Under the pieces are notes generated by a model. The model made no database searches. It saw only the letters and a list, made by a program, of their open reading frames with translations, and was not told the DNA's origin. From Methanobacterium sp. (lineage in GTDB: Archaea > Methanobacteriota > Methanobacteria > Methanobacteriales > Methanobacteriaceae), in assembly GCA_039666455.1 (NCBI GenBank), contig JAVSLW010000014.1:1-64000 (forward strand): a stretch of DNA of 64,000 nt. Direction: 5' to 3'. The position numbers and the translations under genes are program-made. Positions 24,394 through 33,613 of the stretch are shown here, in pieces. Each line of letters begins with the position of its first letter. The first letter of the stretch is position 1.

Positions 24394-25821
24394 ATGAATG
24401 AAGAATTAAAATCCAGGAATTATTTTATTGATACAGAAATATCTCCGCAATACCAGAATGAAGTTCTAAAATTCATACAAAAGAATTATCTTAAAGTGCG
24501 TCCGGAATATTTTAAAGAAATTAAAAAATCAGGTGTTAATGGGCTTAATCAACTTTCATTTATCTCCATGGATCCAAAAAAGGATTTTAGTGTAAAAGTT
24601 ACAGTTAAAGCAGGGGATCCTGTTGAACTGGTTTTAGATGATAATAATGCACCTGAAAGCTTTTTAGAATCAATTAAAGATGACCTGTATTTTTTGATTT
24701 CTTCATTTGAAGAAAATGTACTGAGCTCTACATTATACTTTTCATGGATTGAAGGAGATGATATCATCCCTGAAGAGCCTCCAACAGCCAGAAAAAAGTC
24801 AGGGAATGTGCTTTTTGGAAGCAGCTTACTTTTACTCTATGTGCTATTTTTTGCAGTTAACATTTTTCTTTTCATTTTACTGGGACTGCTCTTTGCTGTA
24901 ATTGCAATTCTGGTAATACAGTTTTTAATTGTAATTTTTGCAGATAAAATCCTTTTAATGAGCAGTAACTGGAAAATAACTTCTGAAAATCCTTATCTTC
25001 ACATACTGGAGTATCAACTGCCTGTTGGAGAATATATGGAATTTCAAAAGAAGTTTGGTAAAGAAAGTATTTTGAAGATGAAAAATGAAATTTATGAGAG
25101 AACTCTGGCTCAAAAAAGAAAGCCTACATGTGAAGTTGGAGACGATGTTTTAAAAAACTATGGATTTCATTGCAATCCTAAAAACAGTGTTTATAAAGTA
25201 ATAAATGTCTACGATATTGTAAAAAAGGCAGCAGATAGCTTCAATTTACCTGTACCTCAGATAACAATATCCAACACCATGATACCAAATGCAGCAGCCA
25301 CTGGACCAACACCAAAGAGGGGTCTGGTACTTATTACAACAGGACTACTTGTTCATCTAAACGAAGAAGAGGCTTTGACTGTTATTGGACATGAAATGGG
25401 ACATCTTCAAGGGAGAGACCCTTTAATACTCTTTGGTTTAATAACTGGAGAATTCCTGCTGCGGTTTACAGTCCTATGGCCAGTAGTCATTATTAACCCC
25501 TTCCTGTATTTAATCGTTGCATTTGCAGCTATTTTCTTTGTGGCTAAATTCTTTGAAACACGAGCAGACCTTTTATCTGCAATTAAAATTGGAAAGCCAA
25601 AAATACTTGCAGCAGCACTTAGAAAAATAGCTTTTAGGAGACTTCAACTGGAGAGGATCTCCAGATCAAAAATTCCGGGCTGGCTGGCATTTGATCCTCA
25701 TCCACCTATTTATTTTAGAATAGATCAACTTGAGAGGATGAAAACGCCTGTAAATGTAAGAAATCCCCTTATACAATCTGCAAGAAATGTGTTTAATGGT
25801 TTTATTGCTGCATTCAGGTGA
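24394..25821 (+). CDS. Membrane-anchored M48 family zinc metalloprotease
   Basis: 475 aa. Residues about 1-135 form a cytoplasmic or wall-facing domain of unknown type. Helices follow at about 142-195. The M48 catalytic region has HEMGH at 333-337 and the third zinc ligand in FETRADLLSA; two further hydrophobic stretches lie between them. Similar to HtpX (a true HtpX is at 48682) but longer at the N-terminus. Probably degrades damaged membrane proteins. No clear ribosome-binding site precedes the ATG, so the start is less certain. Confidence 0.85.
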   Translation: MNEELKSRNYFIDTEISPQYQNEVLKFIQKNYLKVRPEYFKEIKKSGVNGLNQLSFISMDPKKDFSVKVTVKAGDPVELVLDDNNAPESFLESIKDDLYFLISSFEENVLSSTLYFSWIEGDDIIPEEPPTARKKSGNVLFGSSLLLLYVLFFAVNIFLFILLGLLFAVIAILVIQFLIVIFADKILLMSSNWKITSENPYLHILEYQLPVGEYMEFQKKFGKESILKMKNEIYERTLAQKRKPTCEVGDDVLKNYGFHCNPKNSVYKVINVYDIVKKAADSFNLPVPQITISNTMIPNAAATGPTPKRGLVLITTGLLVHLNEEEALTVIGHEMGHLQGRDPLILFGLITGEFLLRFTVLWPVVIINPFLYLIVAFAAIFFVAKFFETRADLLSAIKIGKPKILAAALRKIAFRRLQLERISRSKIPGWLAFDPHPPIYFRIDQLERMKTPVNVRNPLIQSARNVFNGFIAAFR

Positions 25822-26038
25822 TATATTTTTAAACCATTGAAAAAGAGCTAACAGTGGGGGAAATTGTGATATGTGTATTTATTGCAGCATGTATTGTGCA
25901 TGATTTTTTAGCTGGAACTAATGTGTTATATAGAAAATGAGAATATCTGCAAAATGTTTTATATTAAATAAAATAGATGTTTAGGTGAAAGATGCTCCAA
26001 AAATCTGGGAAAACTTCAATCACTGGAGTAGTGGATAA

Positions 26039-26620
26039 ATGGTACAGATAATTAAAACCTCTGTTAAATGTTACAAAAAGAAGGCTAAAAAGACTGTTGG
26101 CGGTAAACAAAAGATTTATGAGTATAATCAGTATCTTATACCTCTTAAAAGAGATGATAACCTGAATTGTGGGGAAGGAGTACTCATAATACCAGAACAA
26201 TATTTTGAAGAATTATTTGGAGTAGAAGACACGTGGTCTGTTAAAGAATACATAAGTAAACTCAAAGGATATGAAAGAAACATAGGCGAATACATAAAGG
26301 AATTTAAAGACCTTGAGTGGAAACACAACGAACTTTCAAAATCCTACAAGGAACTTTTAAGCAAGCACACCAAATACAGAAAAAAATACAGAAATGAAAA
26401 TGAAAAGATGGCTGAACTGGAAGCAAAAAATAAAGAATTACAGGTTAAACTTCAATCTCAGGAATTGGAATTAAAAAAAATAAAACATGCCTATGAAAGA
26501 GAATCTAAGAAGGCAACAATCCTTGAAAACGAACTTAAATCAGATGATGATAAAGATTTCTGGTCTATGATAAAAAATCGTATTGGTAAAAAGGAACTGG
26601 CATCAAAAAAAGATGAATAA
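26039..26620 (+). CDS. Coiled-coil protein paired with a helicase
   Basis: 193 aa. A small N-terminal domain (about 1-60, with KIYEYNQYLIPLKR and GVLIIPEQYFEELFG) is followed by a long, highly charged coiled coil (about 70-165) and a basic C-terminus. I do not recognise the family. It is followed 20 bp later by a UvrD-like helicase gene on the same strand, so the two are likely cotranscribed, and this may be a DNA- or helicase-binding adaptor. That role is inferred from context only. Confidence 0.75.
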   Translation: MVQIIKTSVKCYKKKAKKTVGGKQKIYEYNQYLIPLKRDDNLNCGEGVLIIPEQYFEELFGVEDTWSVKEYISKLKGYERNIGEYIKEFKDLEWKHNELSKSYKELLSKHTKYRKKYRNENEKMAELEAKNKELQVKLQSQELELKKIKHAYERESKKATILENELKSDDDKDFWSMIKNRIGKKELASKKDE

Positions 26621-26640
26621 ATATTATTTTAATTATTAAC

Positions 26641-28923
26641 ATGATTGAATATCCTGATTTTGAAAATATCGTTGTTAATGTGCTTGAAAGAGATATAAGA
26701 CCTTTCATTAATAAAGAGCAGCATAAAGCTATTAAAGCACCATTAAACATTTCATTATTGATTGCTGCCGGTCCTGGAAGCGGTAAAACCACAGTCATGG
26801 TTCTTAAAATTCTAAAATTTATTTTTATTGATAATATTCATCCTTCAAGCATCCTTGCTACAACATTCACCAGAAAAGCAGCTTTAGAACTTAAATCAAG
26901 AGTTATAAAGTGGGGAAATAAACTTAAAAATGAGTTTAGAAACGATCCTAAATATTTTTATTTCAGGGACTATCTAAACTCAGTTGATTTTAAAAAGGTA
27001 ACCATAGGAACAATTGACAGCATTTCAGAAGAGGTTTTAAGGAAAAATAACCGTTTAGAAAATTCCAGTTATGCAATAATTGAAGATTTCATTGCTAACT
27101 CGCTGATGATAAAAACTGGACTTGTAGATCAGAAACTGCAAAATGACAGACAGCTTAAAAGCTTCCTGAACCATATAAGAGGTACAAAATCACAATTAAA
27201 TCTTTCAACCATGAGTCAGATATTACTGGAAATAAAAGACAGAGCTCACCATGATAGAATAGATTTAAAAAAGTTTATAGAAAAATATGAGCATCCAGGT
27301 GCACAAAAAGCATTTAAAGCCATCACCTGTTATGAGGATGATTTAAAAAAGAGGTCTCTACTTGATTTTTCAATGCTTGAAGAGGAATTTTTAAGAAAAC
27401 TTCAAAACAATGAACTGCATAATTTCCTTGAACACATAAAAATAGTTATGGTGGATGAATATCAGGACACAAACCTTCTTCAAGAATCCATCTACTTTGA
27501 AATTGCAGAATCTGCGGTAAAAAATGGTGGAAGCATGATCGTTGTGGGTGATGATGATCAGTCACTTTACAGATTTAGGGGTGCCACAGTTGATCTTTTT
27601 AAAGATTTTAAGGATAGAATTGGTTTTAAATTAGATTTGAAGCCACAGTTTATAAATCTTTCACAGAATTACAGGTCTACAGAAAACATTGTGGATTTCT
27701 GCAACAGTTACATACATCTGGATGAAAAATTTCAAAAAGCACGGGTTAAAGGGAAAGGATCCATTATTTCTGCACGTAAAAAACCCTATGAGAATTTTCC
27801 AGTGCTTGGAATGTTTAGAGATGATATAAAAACCCTTGCAACAGATCTTGCAGATTTCATTCATAAAGTTGTTCAAAAAGAAGGTTCTCCCCGAGATATA
27901 GCATTATTATGCAGTTCACCGCTGGAACAGGATTTTAAAGGCAATTCCAGACTTCCATATCTATTAAAAGATGAATTATGTAAATTTAATCCTCAAATAA
28001 GTGTTTTTAATCCACGGGGCCAGCACTTAGGTCGTATACCGCTCGTTGAATTGATATGTGGGTTAATTTTAGAATGCATCGATCCAGAATCAGAGGTACA
28101 GAAAACACTGAAAATTCCTCGAAATGCAATTTTAAATATTAAAGCATGGCGTGCAAAGGCATTAAATTATATGGATCATCCAGAAAACACCGGAAACATT
28201 TTAATATTCAAAGATACATGGAAATATGAATTGAAACAGGATAAGGGAGAAACAGAAATTTCAATAGTAGATATTATCTCCAAAATCATAAAATTGATGC
28301 CTGAAATTCAGGATGATAACGAACTGGTCTATGTTGAAGTCATAACTAAAACCATTGTTCAAACAGGTTTATGCAGCGACTTTAGTGCAAATATTATTTT
28401 AGGAAATGGATATGAAATAAATAGAGATTCAGTAATTGAAGCTATCTGGAATATATTTGTTCCCATTGCACTTGGAGCTGTAACTGTTGATCTGGATATA
28501 CTGGAAGATATTCCCAAAAACAGAGTGAATATCATGTCCATACACCAATCTAAAGGCCTTGAATTCCCTATTGTTATTGTTGATGTTGGATCTGATTTTA
28601 AAATGAATTATGCGTATCATTCATTTCGGAGATTTCCAGGCACACCTGGAAAATCATGCACAATTGAGGATAAGATGAGGGAATTTTCACCCATTGGAAA
28701 ACCAGGTAGACGTGGTCTGGACAGGGCATTTGATGACCTTATAAGACAATATTTTGTGGCCTTTAGTAGAGCTGAAAATATTTTGCTTCTTGTAGGTCTT
28801 AATTCAGTTAAAAATGGTTATTATTTCAATAGTGATACCAGATACATCCCTAACGTGGCTACAGGGTGGGATAGAGATATGGAATGGGGTTGGAAGGGTC
28901 TTGAAAACATTGTTCATATTTAA
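26641..28923 (+). CDS. UvrD/Rep-type ATP-dependent DNA helicase
   Basis: 760 aa superfamily 1A helicase. Motif I is AAGPGSGKTT (about 42-51); motif Ia region is ATTFTRKAALELK; motif II is VDEYQDTN (about 271-278); motif III is VGDDDQSLYRFRGA; motif IV region has LSQNYRSTENI; motif V is MSIHQSKGLEFPIV; motif VI is FVAFSRAENILLL. No nuclease domain is seen at the C-terminus. Such enzymes unwind 3'-tailed DNA in repair or replication restart. The genetic link to the coiled-coil protein upstream is noteworthy. Confidence 0.92.
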   Translation: MIEYPDFENIVVNVLERDIRPFINKEQHKAIKAPLNISLLIAAGPGSGKTTVMVLKILKFIFIDNIHPSSILATTFTRKAALELKSRVIKWGNKLKNEFRNDPKYFYFRDYLNSVDFKKVTIGTIDSISEEVLRKNNRLENSSYAIIEDFIANSLMIKTGLVDQKLQNDRQLKSFLNHIRGTKSQLNLSTMSQILLEIKDRAHHDRIDLKKFIEKYEHPGAQKAFKAITCYEDDLKKRSLLDFSMLEEEFLRKLQNNELHNFLEHIKIVMVDEYQDTNLLQESIYFEIAESAVKNGGSMIVVGDDDQSLYRFRGATVDLFKDFKDRIGFKLDLKPQFINLSQNYRSTENIVDFCNSYIHLDEKFQKARVKGKGSIISARKKPYENFPVLGMFRDDIKTLATDLADFIHKVVQKEGSPRDIALLCSSPLEQDFKGNSRLPYLLKDELCKFNPQISVFNPRGQHLGRIPLVELICGLILECIDPESEVQKTLKIPRNAILNIKAWRAKALNYMDHPENTGNILIFKDTWKYELKQDKGETEISIVDIISKIIKLMPEIQDDNELVYVEVITKTIVQTGLCSDFSANIILGNGYEINRDSVIEAIWNIFVPIALGAVTVDLDILEDIPKNRVNIMSIHQSKGLEFPIVIVDVGSDFKMNYAYHSFRRFPGTPGKSCTIEDKMREFSPIGKPGRRGLDRAFDDLIRQYFVAFSRAENILLLVGLNSVKNGYYFNSDTRYIPNVATGWDRDMEWGWKGLENIVHI

Positions 28924-28984
28924 GATTTTTTCAAAAGACTATAATATACAGGCCTGAATTAAAATTATGCACCCTAATTTGCGA

Positions 28985-29000
28985 CCGATACATTTAAATA
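28985..29000 (+). promoter_or_regulatory. Candidate BRE/TATA promoter for tRNA-Gln
   Basis: CCGATACA followed by TTTAAATA (28993-29000) resembles an archaeal BRE plus TATA box. A transcript would begin near 29024, about 37 nt before the tRNA, which is a reasonable leader for RNase P removal. Not proven. Confidence 0.35.
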
Positions 29001-29060
29001 CGAATACATGTAAATATTTGACTTGCCACTTGCAGATAAATCTGCTTACTTTTTGTTAAT

Positions 29061-29132
<72 letters not shown>

Positions 29133-29251
29133 TCCTTTAAAACGCCATATAATGTGTATAATGACTTTGTGCATGGTTCAAGCACTGAAGGTGTCAAATT
29201 CCAGACTTTATACTACAGTTTGTAAGCGTTTAAAAAGCAAGAGGTTAATAT

Positions 29252-30409
29252 ATGAAAAACATTCTTGTTGCAGGTATTAATACACGACCTGTGGCCTGTT
29301 CTGCAAAGAAAATGGGACATACTGTTTATTCTGTAGATTATTTTTGTACAAAAGACCTGGTTAAATGTTCTGACTATCTTCGATGTATTTTAAACCAGTT
29401 ACCATACGAATCTTGCGGAAATTATGCAGATACATTTGATCCAAACATGCTTCAAAAATATGCAGATGAAGTAGTGGATGATGTGGATTATATTTTATGC
29501 AGCGCTGGAGCAGTCCCTGATAATTTCCCGGAATCTAAAATTATCGGAAATAAAAAAATAATGCACGTGGAAAATAAATATAACCTCTATAAATTGCTTA
29601 AAAATAAATTCCAGGTTCCAAAAACCTTTTTAGTATCGTCTTACAGGGAAGCATTTGAAATAGCAGAAAGCTTTGAAGATAAGAAATTCATTGTTAAACC
29701 AGTAATAGGTGCGGGAGGTAAAGACATCCGCCGCTTTGAAGAAACCACTGGAAACTCTGATTTTAGCAAATTCATACTGCAGGAATTTATAGAAGGAGAA
29801 AGTATCAGTGCATCAGTTTTATCAACAAAAAATGATGCTAAAACAATTCTAACAAGCAGACAGATAATAGGAAATAGTCTGCTGGGGCAGAGGGATGAAT
29901 TTGCCTACTGTGGAAATGTAGTGCCCCATTCAGATGATCATCAGATAAAAAGGACAGCAGAAGAGATTATAAAGGAATTATCTCTTGTAGGATCAAATGG
30001 TGTGGACATGATTCAAGGAGAAGATGAATTATTTATTATTGAGGTCAATCCAAGATTTCAAGGTACACTGGAATGTGCTGAGGAAGTTTTAGGTATAAAT
30101 ATGTTTGATGCACATTTCAAAGCATCTACTGGAACAATAATTGACATCCCTGAGCCAAAAAGATATGCTGCTAAAATGGTCGTGTTTGCTAAATGGTGCT
30201 CAATTGCAGGGGATTTAAATATTGAAGGAGTATATGATATTCCTGAAAAAAATGTGATAATTGAAAAGGACGAACCTGCTGCAACTGTTGTGGTAAGTGG
30301 TGCAACACTTGAAGATACAATTAATAAGGCTCAAAAAACTGTAAATAAAGTTTATGACCTGCTTTATCCATATCCACAAAAAATACTTGCCAGAAATATC
30401 AGTACTTAA
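29252..30409 (+). CDS. ATP-grasp family carboligase (COG2232-like)
   Basis: 385 aa. The N-terminal pre-ATP-grasp domain starts MKNILVAGINTRPVACSAKK. The ATP-grasp core follows with FIVKPVIGAGGKDIRRFE, ILQEFIEGESISASVLS and the metal-binding IIEVNPRFQGTLE. The family ligates a carboxylate to an amine through an acylphosphate. The methanofuran enzyme MfnD belongs to a neighbouring ATP-grasp family, but nothing here proves that role; substrate unknown. AGAGGTTAATAT precedes the ATG. It lies downstream of tRNA-Gln and overlaps the convergent small gene by 11 bp. Confidence 0.85.
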   Translation: MKNILVAGINTRPVACSAKKMGHTVYSVDYFCTKDLVKCSDYLRCILNQLPYESCGNYADTFDPNMLQKYADEVVDDVDYILCSAGAVPDNFPESKIIGNKKIMHVENKYNLYKLLKNKFQVPKTFLVSSYREAFEIAESFEDKKFIVKPVIGAGGKDIRRFEETTGNSDFSKFILQEFIEGESISASVLSTKNDAKTILTSRQIIGNSLLGQRDEFAYCGNVVPHSDDHQIKRTAEEIIKELSLVGSNGVDMIQGEDELFIIEVNPRFQGTLECAEEVLGINMFDAHFKASTGTIIDIPEPKRYAAKMVVFAKWCSIAGDLNIEGVYDIPEKNVIIEKDEPAATVVVSGATLEDTINKAQKTVNKVYDLLYPYPQKILARNIST

Positions 30410-30554
30410 ATATTCCAAGTGCCCATAGAATGAAAATTAAAGTTCCCACAACAATTAAAATTGTTGATAGAATCTGTACTCCTACAAATAATAGATAAAG
30501 CTTTGCCCTTCTATCAGGGTCTTTAAACATTTCTTCAAGGGGATCTATGCTCAA
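30399..30554 (-). CDS. Small single-helix membrane protein, 51 aa (TTG start)
   Basis: An open frame from the TTG at 30554 to a TGA at 30399. The product opens (M)SIDPLEEMFKDPDRRAKLYL and then has one long hydrophobic helix (about 21-48). GAGG lies 8 nt before the TTG. The charged amphipathic start followed by one helix, and the clean frame in a gap that otherwise lacks a gene, suggest a real small protein. It overlaps the tail of the convergent ATP-grasp gene. Function unknown. Confidence 0.6.
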   Translation of the reverse strand: MSIDPLEEMFKDPDRRAKLYLLFVGVQILSTILIVVGTLIFILWALGIFKY

Positions 30555-30606
30555 GACGATGCCTCATTGTAATTTCTGATTAATTTATTTGTAAAATTTT
30601 TATTTC

Positions 30607-31014
30607 CTATCTTACTAAAAAGATATACTGAGTAGCTGTTGGAAACTCCTTCCGGAGTCCCTTTATATCTGGCCTGTATATAAAAAGTTCACTTTTACAT
30701 GGTTCTATTTCTAATATTCTGCATATAATCTCTGTTTCTAATCTTCCTGTGATTCTTGATCCTCCTCCTGAAGTGGAATCAATTTCTATATAGATTGGAA
30801 GCTTTAAATTCCTGTAATCTTTCTCTTCTATAAAAGCAGCTAATTTTTTAATTTCAGAGATTTTAAATCTGTGTCTTGTGCCATCAACGCCTATTACATA
30901 TGGGGTTTCTTCTTCAAGGAGTTCTGCAAGGTTTTTTCGCCTTCTTGGAAGATGTCGATTTAAACTTAAAATCTGCTTTTTTACTAAATTATCTCCACGA
31001 TCCATACTGCTCAT
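30607..31014 (-). CDS. UPF0216 (DUF61) family protein
   Basis: 135 aa. KKQILSLNRHLPRRRKNLAE followed by LLEEETPYVIGVDGTRHRF and the C-terminal FIYRPDIKGLRKEFPTATQYIFLVR match the archaeal UPF0216 family, which has no known function. It lies downstream of DUF22 and the ATP synthase operon on the same strand, separated by 143 bp. The start is uncertain; the ATG at 31014 is used, but the family start may be a few codons later. Confidence 0.85.
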   Translation of the reverse strand: MSSMDRGDNLVKKQILSLNRHLPRRRKNLAELLEEETPYVIGVDGTRHRFKISEIKKLAAFIEEKDYRNLKLPIYIEIDSTSGGGSRITGRLETEIICRILEIEPCKSELFIYRPDIKGLRKEFPTATQYIFLVR

Positions 31015-31157
31015 TTAATAAATTTATTAATTTCATAAAATATATACTCTTCACAAGTGTTACCACAAATTATATTATCTGTCTTTGTTTAGAGTAACGG
31101 GAAGTTCGCTAAAATATGATTCCGATTACAGTAGTTATTTAAAAATAGAAAAAAAGT

Positions 31158-31544
31158 TTATCTCATTACCTCTACTGGAAGAAGAATCAAAACTCCCAGT
31201 AAATCATCTTTCTTTATGCTACCATCAAAGCCTGCAAGGAAAAAAGCACGGTCAACTGTTTTTTCCAGGGCCATGGGGAGAGGTATTTCTTCTCCCACTG
31301 CAACTGTATGTCCATACCTGTTTGATGCATAGGCAGCTAAAAAAGTGATGTGGTTAGCTGGGATTTTAATCTGCTTGATTTTAATTGATCTGGCTTCATT
31401 AGCTTTAATTTCAATATCTCGAGCTGCAATTATGGCCCTGAGCTTGCCGATAATGGTACCTACCTTAAAATCACCTAATGCAAGTTCTTCAAGTTCTGTA
31501 TACTCTTTTTTAACTTCATCAAGTCTTGTAATTATTCTAACCAT
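31158..31544 (-). CDS. DUF22 family protein at the end of the ATP synthase operon
   Basis: 128 aa, soluble, alpha/beta, without known catalytic residues. It overlaps the end of atpD by 8 bp (31537-31544), so it is translated with the ATP synthase genes. DUF22 proteins are archaeal, and I recall them beside ATP synthase genes in other Methanobacteriales. A role in assembly or regulation of the enzyme is possible but only inferred from position. Confidence 0.75.
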   Translation of the reverse strand: MVRIITRLDEVKKEYTELEELALGDFKVGTIIGKLRAIIAARDIEIKANEARSIKIKQIKIPANHITFLAAYASNRYGHTVAVGEEIPLPMALEKTVDRAFFLAGFDGSIKKDDLLGVLILLPVEVMR

Positions 31545-32184
31545 GTGAAGTCTCCATAGCTTTTTTAATCATCTTCAATCTCACGAAGTTCTCTCTTTCC
31601 ATCTCTTCAAGCCGCATATCGATGTACTTGACTGTGTTTTCCATTCTTGGAATTATAATGTGTTCTAAGGCATTAACCCTTCGTTTTGTTGATTCAATTT
31701 CTGCTGCAAGAAGTATTATAGTCTTTTCAATTTCTGCAAGTTCAATGATCAGTTTAATTGATTCTTCGAAATTCTTTGCTGCCTCATCAAGCTTGGCAGA
31801 AGTGTCCACAAATCCATAACCCCTCTCCACAAGGGTTTTGGTTGAGGTTTCAGATTCGATTAAAGGCACTGAAACGCCCATTATGCTTCTTGAATCAACA
31901 TCCACCTTTACAGACTCTTTTACAGACATGGCTGCTTTTTTAACTGCCATGTCACCCATAGTGATCTGGGCCGCAGTTAAATCTTCAAATGCTTCAGCTA
32001 ATTTATTTTCAACATTTTCTCTGGAGCCCTTCACACGGTCCAGAATATTAAAAAATTCCATTATAAGAGCATTTCTTTTCTCTTTAAGGAGTCCGTGTCC
32101 TTTAACTGCCAGTTTTTCACGGTCTTTAAGTTTTAGAAGTTCCATCCTTGTTGGATTTATTCCTTCAATCATTTCCTGTGCCAT
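31537..32184 (-). CDS. atpD: A-type ATP synthase subunit D
   Basis: 215 aa. INPTRMELLKLKDREKLAVKG at the start and long paired helices at both ends are typical of subunit D, the central rotor shaft (gamma-like) that turns inside the A3B3 hexamer. It follows atpB by about 32 bp and overlaps DUF22 by 8 bp. Last structural subunit gene of the operon. Confidence 0.96.
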   Translation of the reverse strand: MAQEMIEGINPTRMELLKLKDREKLAVKGHGLLKEKRNALIMEFFNILDRVKGSRENVENKLAEAFEDLTAAQITMGDMAVKKAAMSVKESVKVDVDSRSIMGVSVPLIESETSTKTLVERGYGFVDTSAKLDEAAKNFEESIKLIIELAEIEKTIILLAAEIESTKRRVNALEHIIIPRMENTVKYIDMRLEEMERENFVRLKMIKKAMETSHG

Positions 32185-32216
32185 TTTTTTTTCCGCCTGA
32201 AAATAAATAAAGGAGG

Positions 32217-33611
32217 TTATTCTTTGTATGCAGGGTGATATTTTGGAATATGCTCTGCCCTAACCCTCTTAAGTTCAGCTTCAGGAAGCAGACTTAAAAG
32301 CTCCCATCCAAGGTCAAGAGTTTCCTGTATGGTCCTGTCCTCATCTTTTGTTTCTGTAACGAACCTGTTTTCAAACTCGTCTGCAAAGGTGAGGTATTTT
32401 CTGTCACGTTCTGTAAGTGCTTCTTCACCAACAACCGCCATAAGGTCTCTTAAGTCACGACCCTCTGAATAAGCAGAATAAAGCTGATCAGATACACTGC
32501 TATGGTCTTCCCTTGTTCTTTCTTCACCAATTCCACCACTCATCAACCTTGAAAGTGATGGAAGCACATCTACTGGAGGATATATACCTTTCCTGTGAAT
32601 ATCTCTGCTTAATACAATCTGTCCTTCTGTAATGTATCCAGTTAAATCTGGAATTGGGTGGGTGATATCGTCTTGAGGCATAACAAGAATCGGCATCTGA
32701 GTAATTGAACCCTCTTTATCTTCCACACGACCTGCTCTTTCATAGAGAGATGCAAGATCGGTGTACATGTAACCCGGGTATCCCCGTCTACCTGGAACCT
32801 CTTCACGTGCAGCAGAAATTTCCCTTAATGCTTCACAGTAGTTGGTCATGTCAGTAAGGATAACCAGAACATGCATTCCTTTTTCAAATGCAAAGTACTC
32901 TGCAGTTGTAAGTGCCATCCTTGGAGTAATGATCCTTTCAATTGCAGGGTCGTCTGCAAGGTTCATGAATACTGTAACTCTTTCCAGTGCCCCGGTTCTT
33001 TCGAAATCTCTCATAAAGAAGTTTGCTTCTTCGTGAGTAATTCCCATAGCTACAAATATAACTGCAAACTCAGTTTCTTCTCCCACCACCTTGGCATGCC
33101 TTGCAATTTGAGCTGCAAGGTCGTTATGAGGTAATCCTGATCCTGAAAAGATAGGAAGTTTTTGCCCACGTACAAGGGTGTTCATCCCGTCTATGGTTGA
33201 AATACCGGTTTGAATGAATTCTGCAGGGAACTCCCTTGCAGAAGGGTTCATTGGAGCTCCGTTAATGTCTAATTCTTTTTCTGGAATGATTTCCGGTCCG
33301 CCGTCTATAGGTTTTCCTGTACCTCCAAATACTCTACCAAGCATGTCCAGTGAAACACCAAGATGGGCTGTTTCGCCTGTAAATCTGACTTTAGTTGTTG
33401 CGGTGTTAAGATTGCTTGTACCTTCAAATACCTGTACAACTGCAATTCCTTCACGCACCTCCAGAACCTGCCCTCTTCTTGTTTCTCCTGCTGGTGTTAC
33501 TATATCTACAATTTCCCCGTAAGCAACACCTTCAACACCTTCAACAATCATGAGAGGACCGGATACTTCAGCAACAGTTGTGTATTCTCGTGTTTTGATA
33601 TTTAAATCCAT
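32217..33611 (-). CDS. atpB: A-type ATP synthase subunit B
   Basis: 464 aa, regulatory/non-catalytic stator of the A3B3 hexamer. The nucleotide-site loop is degenerate (FSGSGLPHNDLAAQ in place of a Walker A), as expected. REVPGRRGYPGYMYTDLASL and YERAGRV are further family signatures. It forms the nucleotide-binding interface with subunit A. It begins 2 bp after atpA. Confidence 0.98.
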   Translation of the reverse strand: MDLNIKTREYTTVAEVSGPLMIVEGVEGVAYGEIVDIVTPAGETRRGQVLEVREGIAVVQVFEGTSNLNTATTKVRFTGETAHLGVSLDMLGRVFGGTGKPIDGGPEIIPEKELDINGAPMNPSAREFPAEFIQTGISTIDGMNTLVRGQKLPIFSGSGLPHNDLAAQIARHAKVVGEETEFAVIFVAMGITHEEANFFMRDFERTGALERVTVFMNLADDPAIERIITPRMALTTAEYFAFEKGMHVLVILTDMTNYCEALREISAAREEVPGRRGYPGYMYTDLASLYERAGRVEDKEGSITQMPILVMPQDDITHPIPDLTGYITEGQIVLSRDIHRKGIYPPVDVLPSLSRLMSGGIGEERTREDHSSVSDQLYSAYSEGRDLRDLMAVVGEEALTERDRKYLTFADEFENRFVTETKDEDRTIQETLDLGWELLSLLPEAELKRVRAEHIPKYHPAYKE

Positions 33612-33613
33612 TT

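Noticed and set aside
25855..25941. Short GTG-started frame of about 28 codons
   Set aside because: Too short, no convincing start signal, and composition is compatible with chance.
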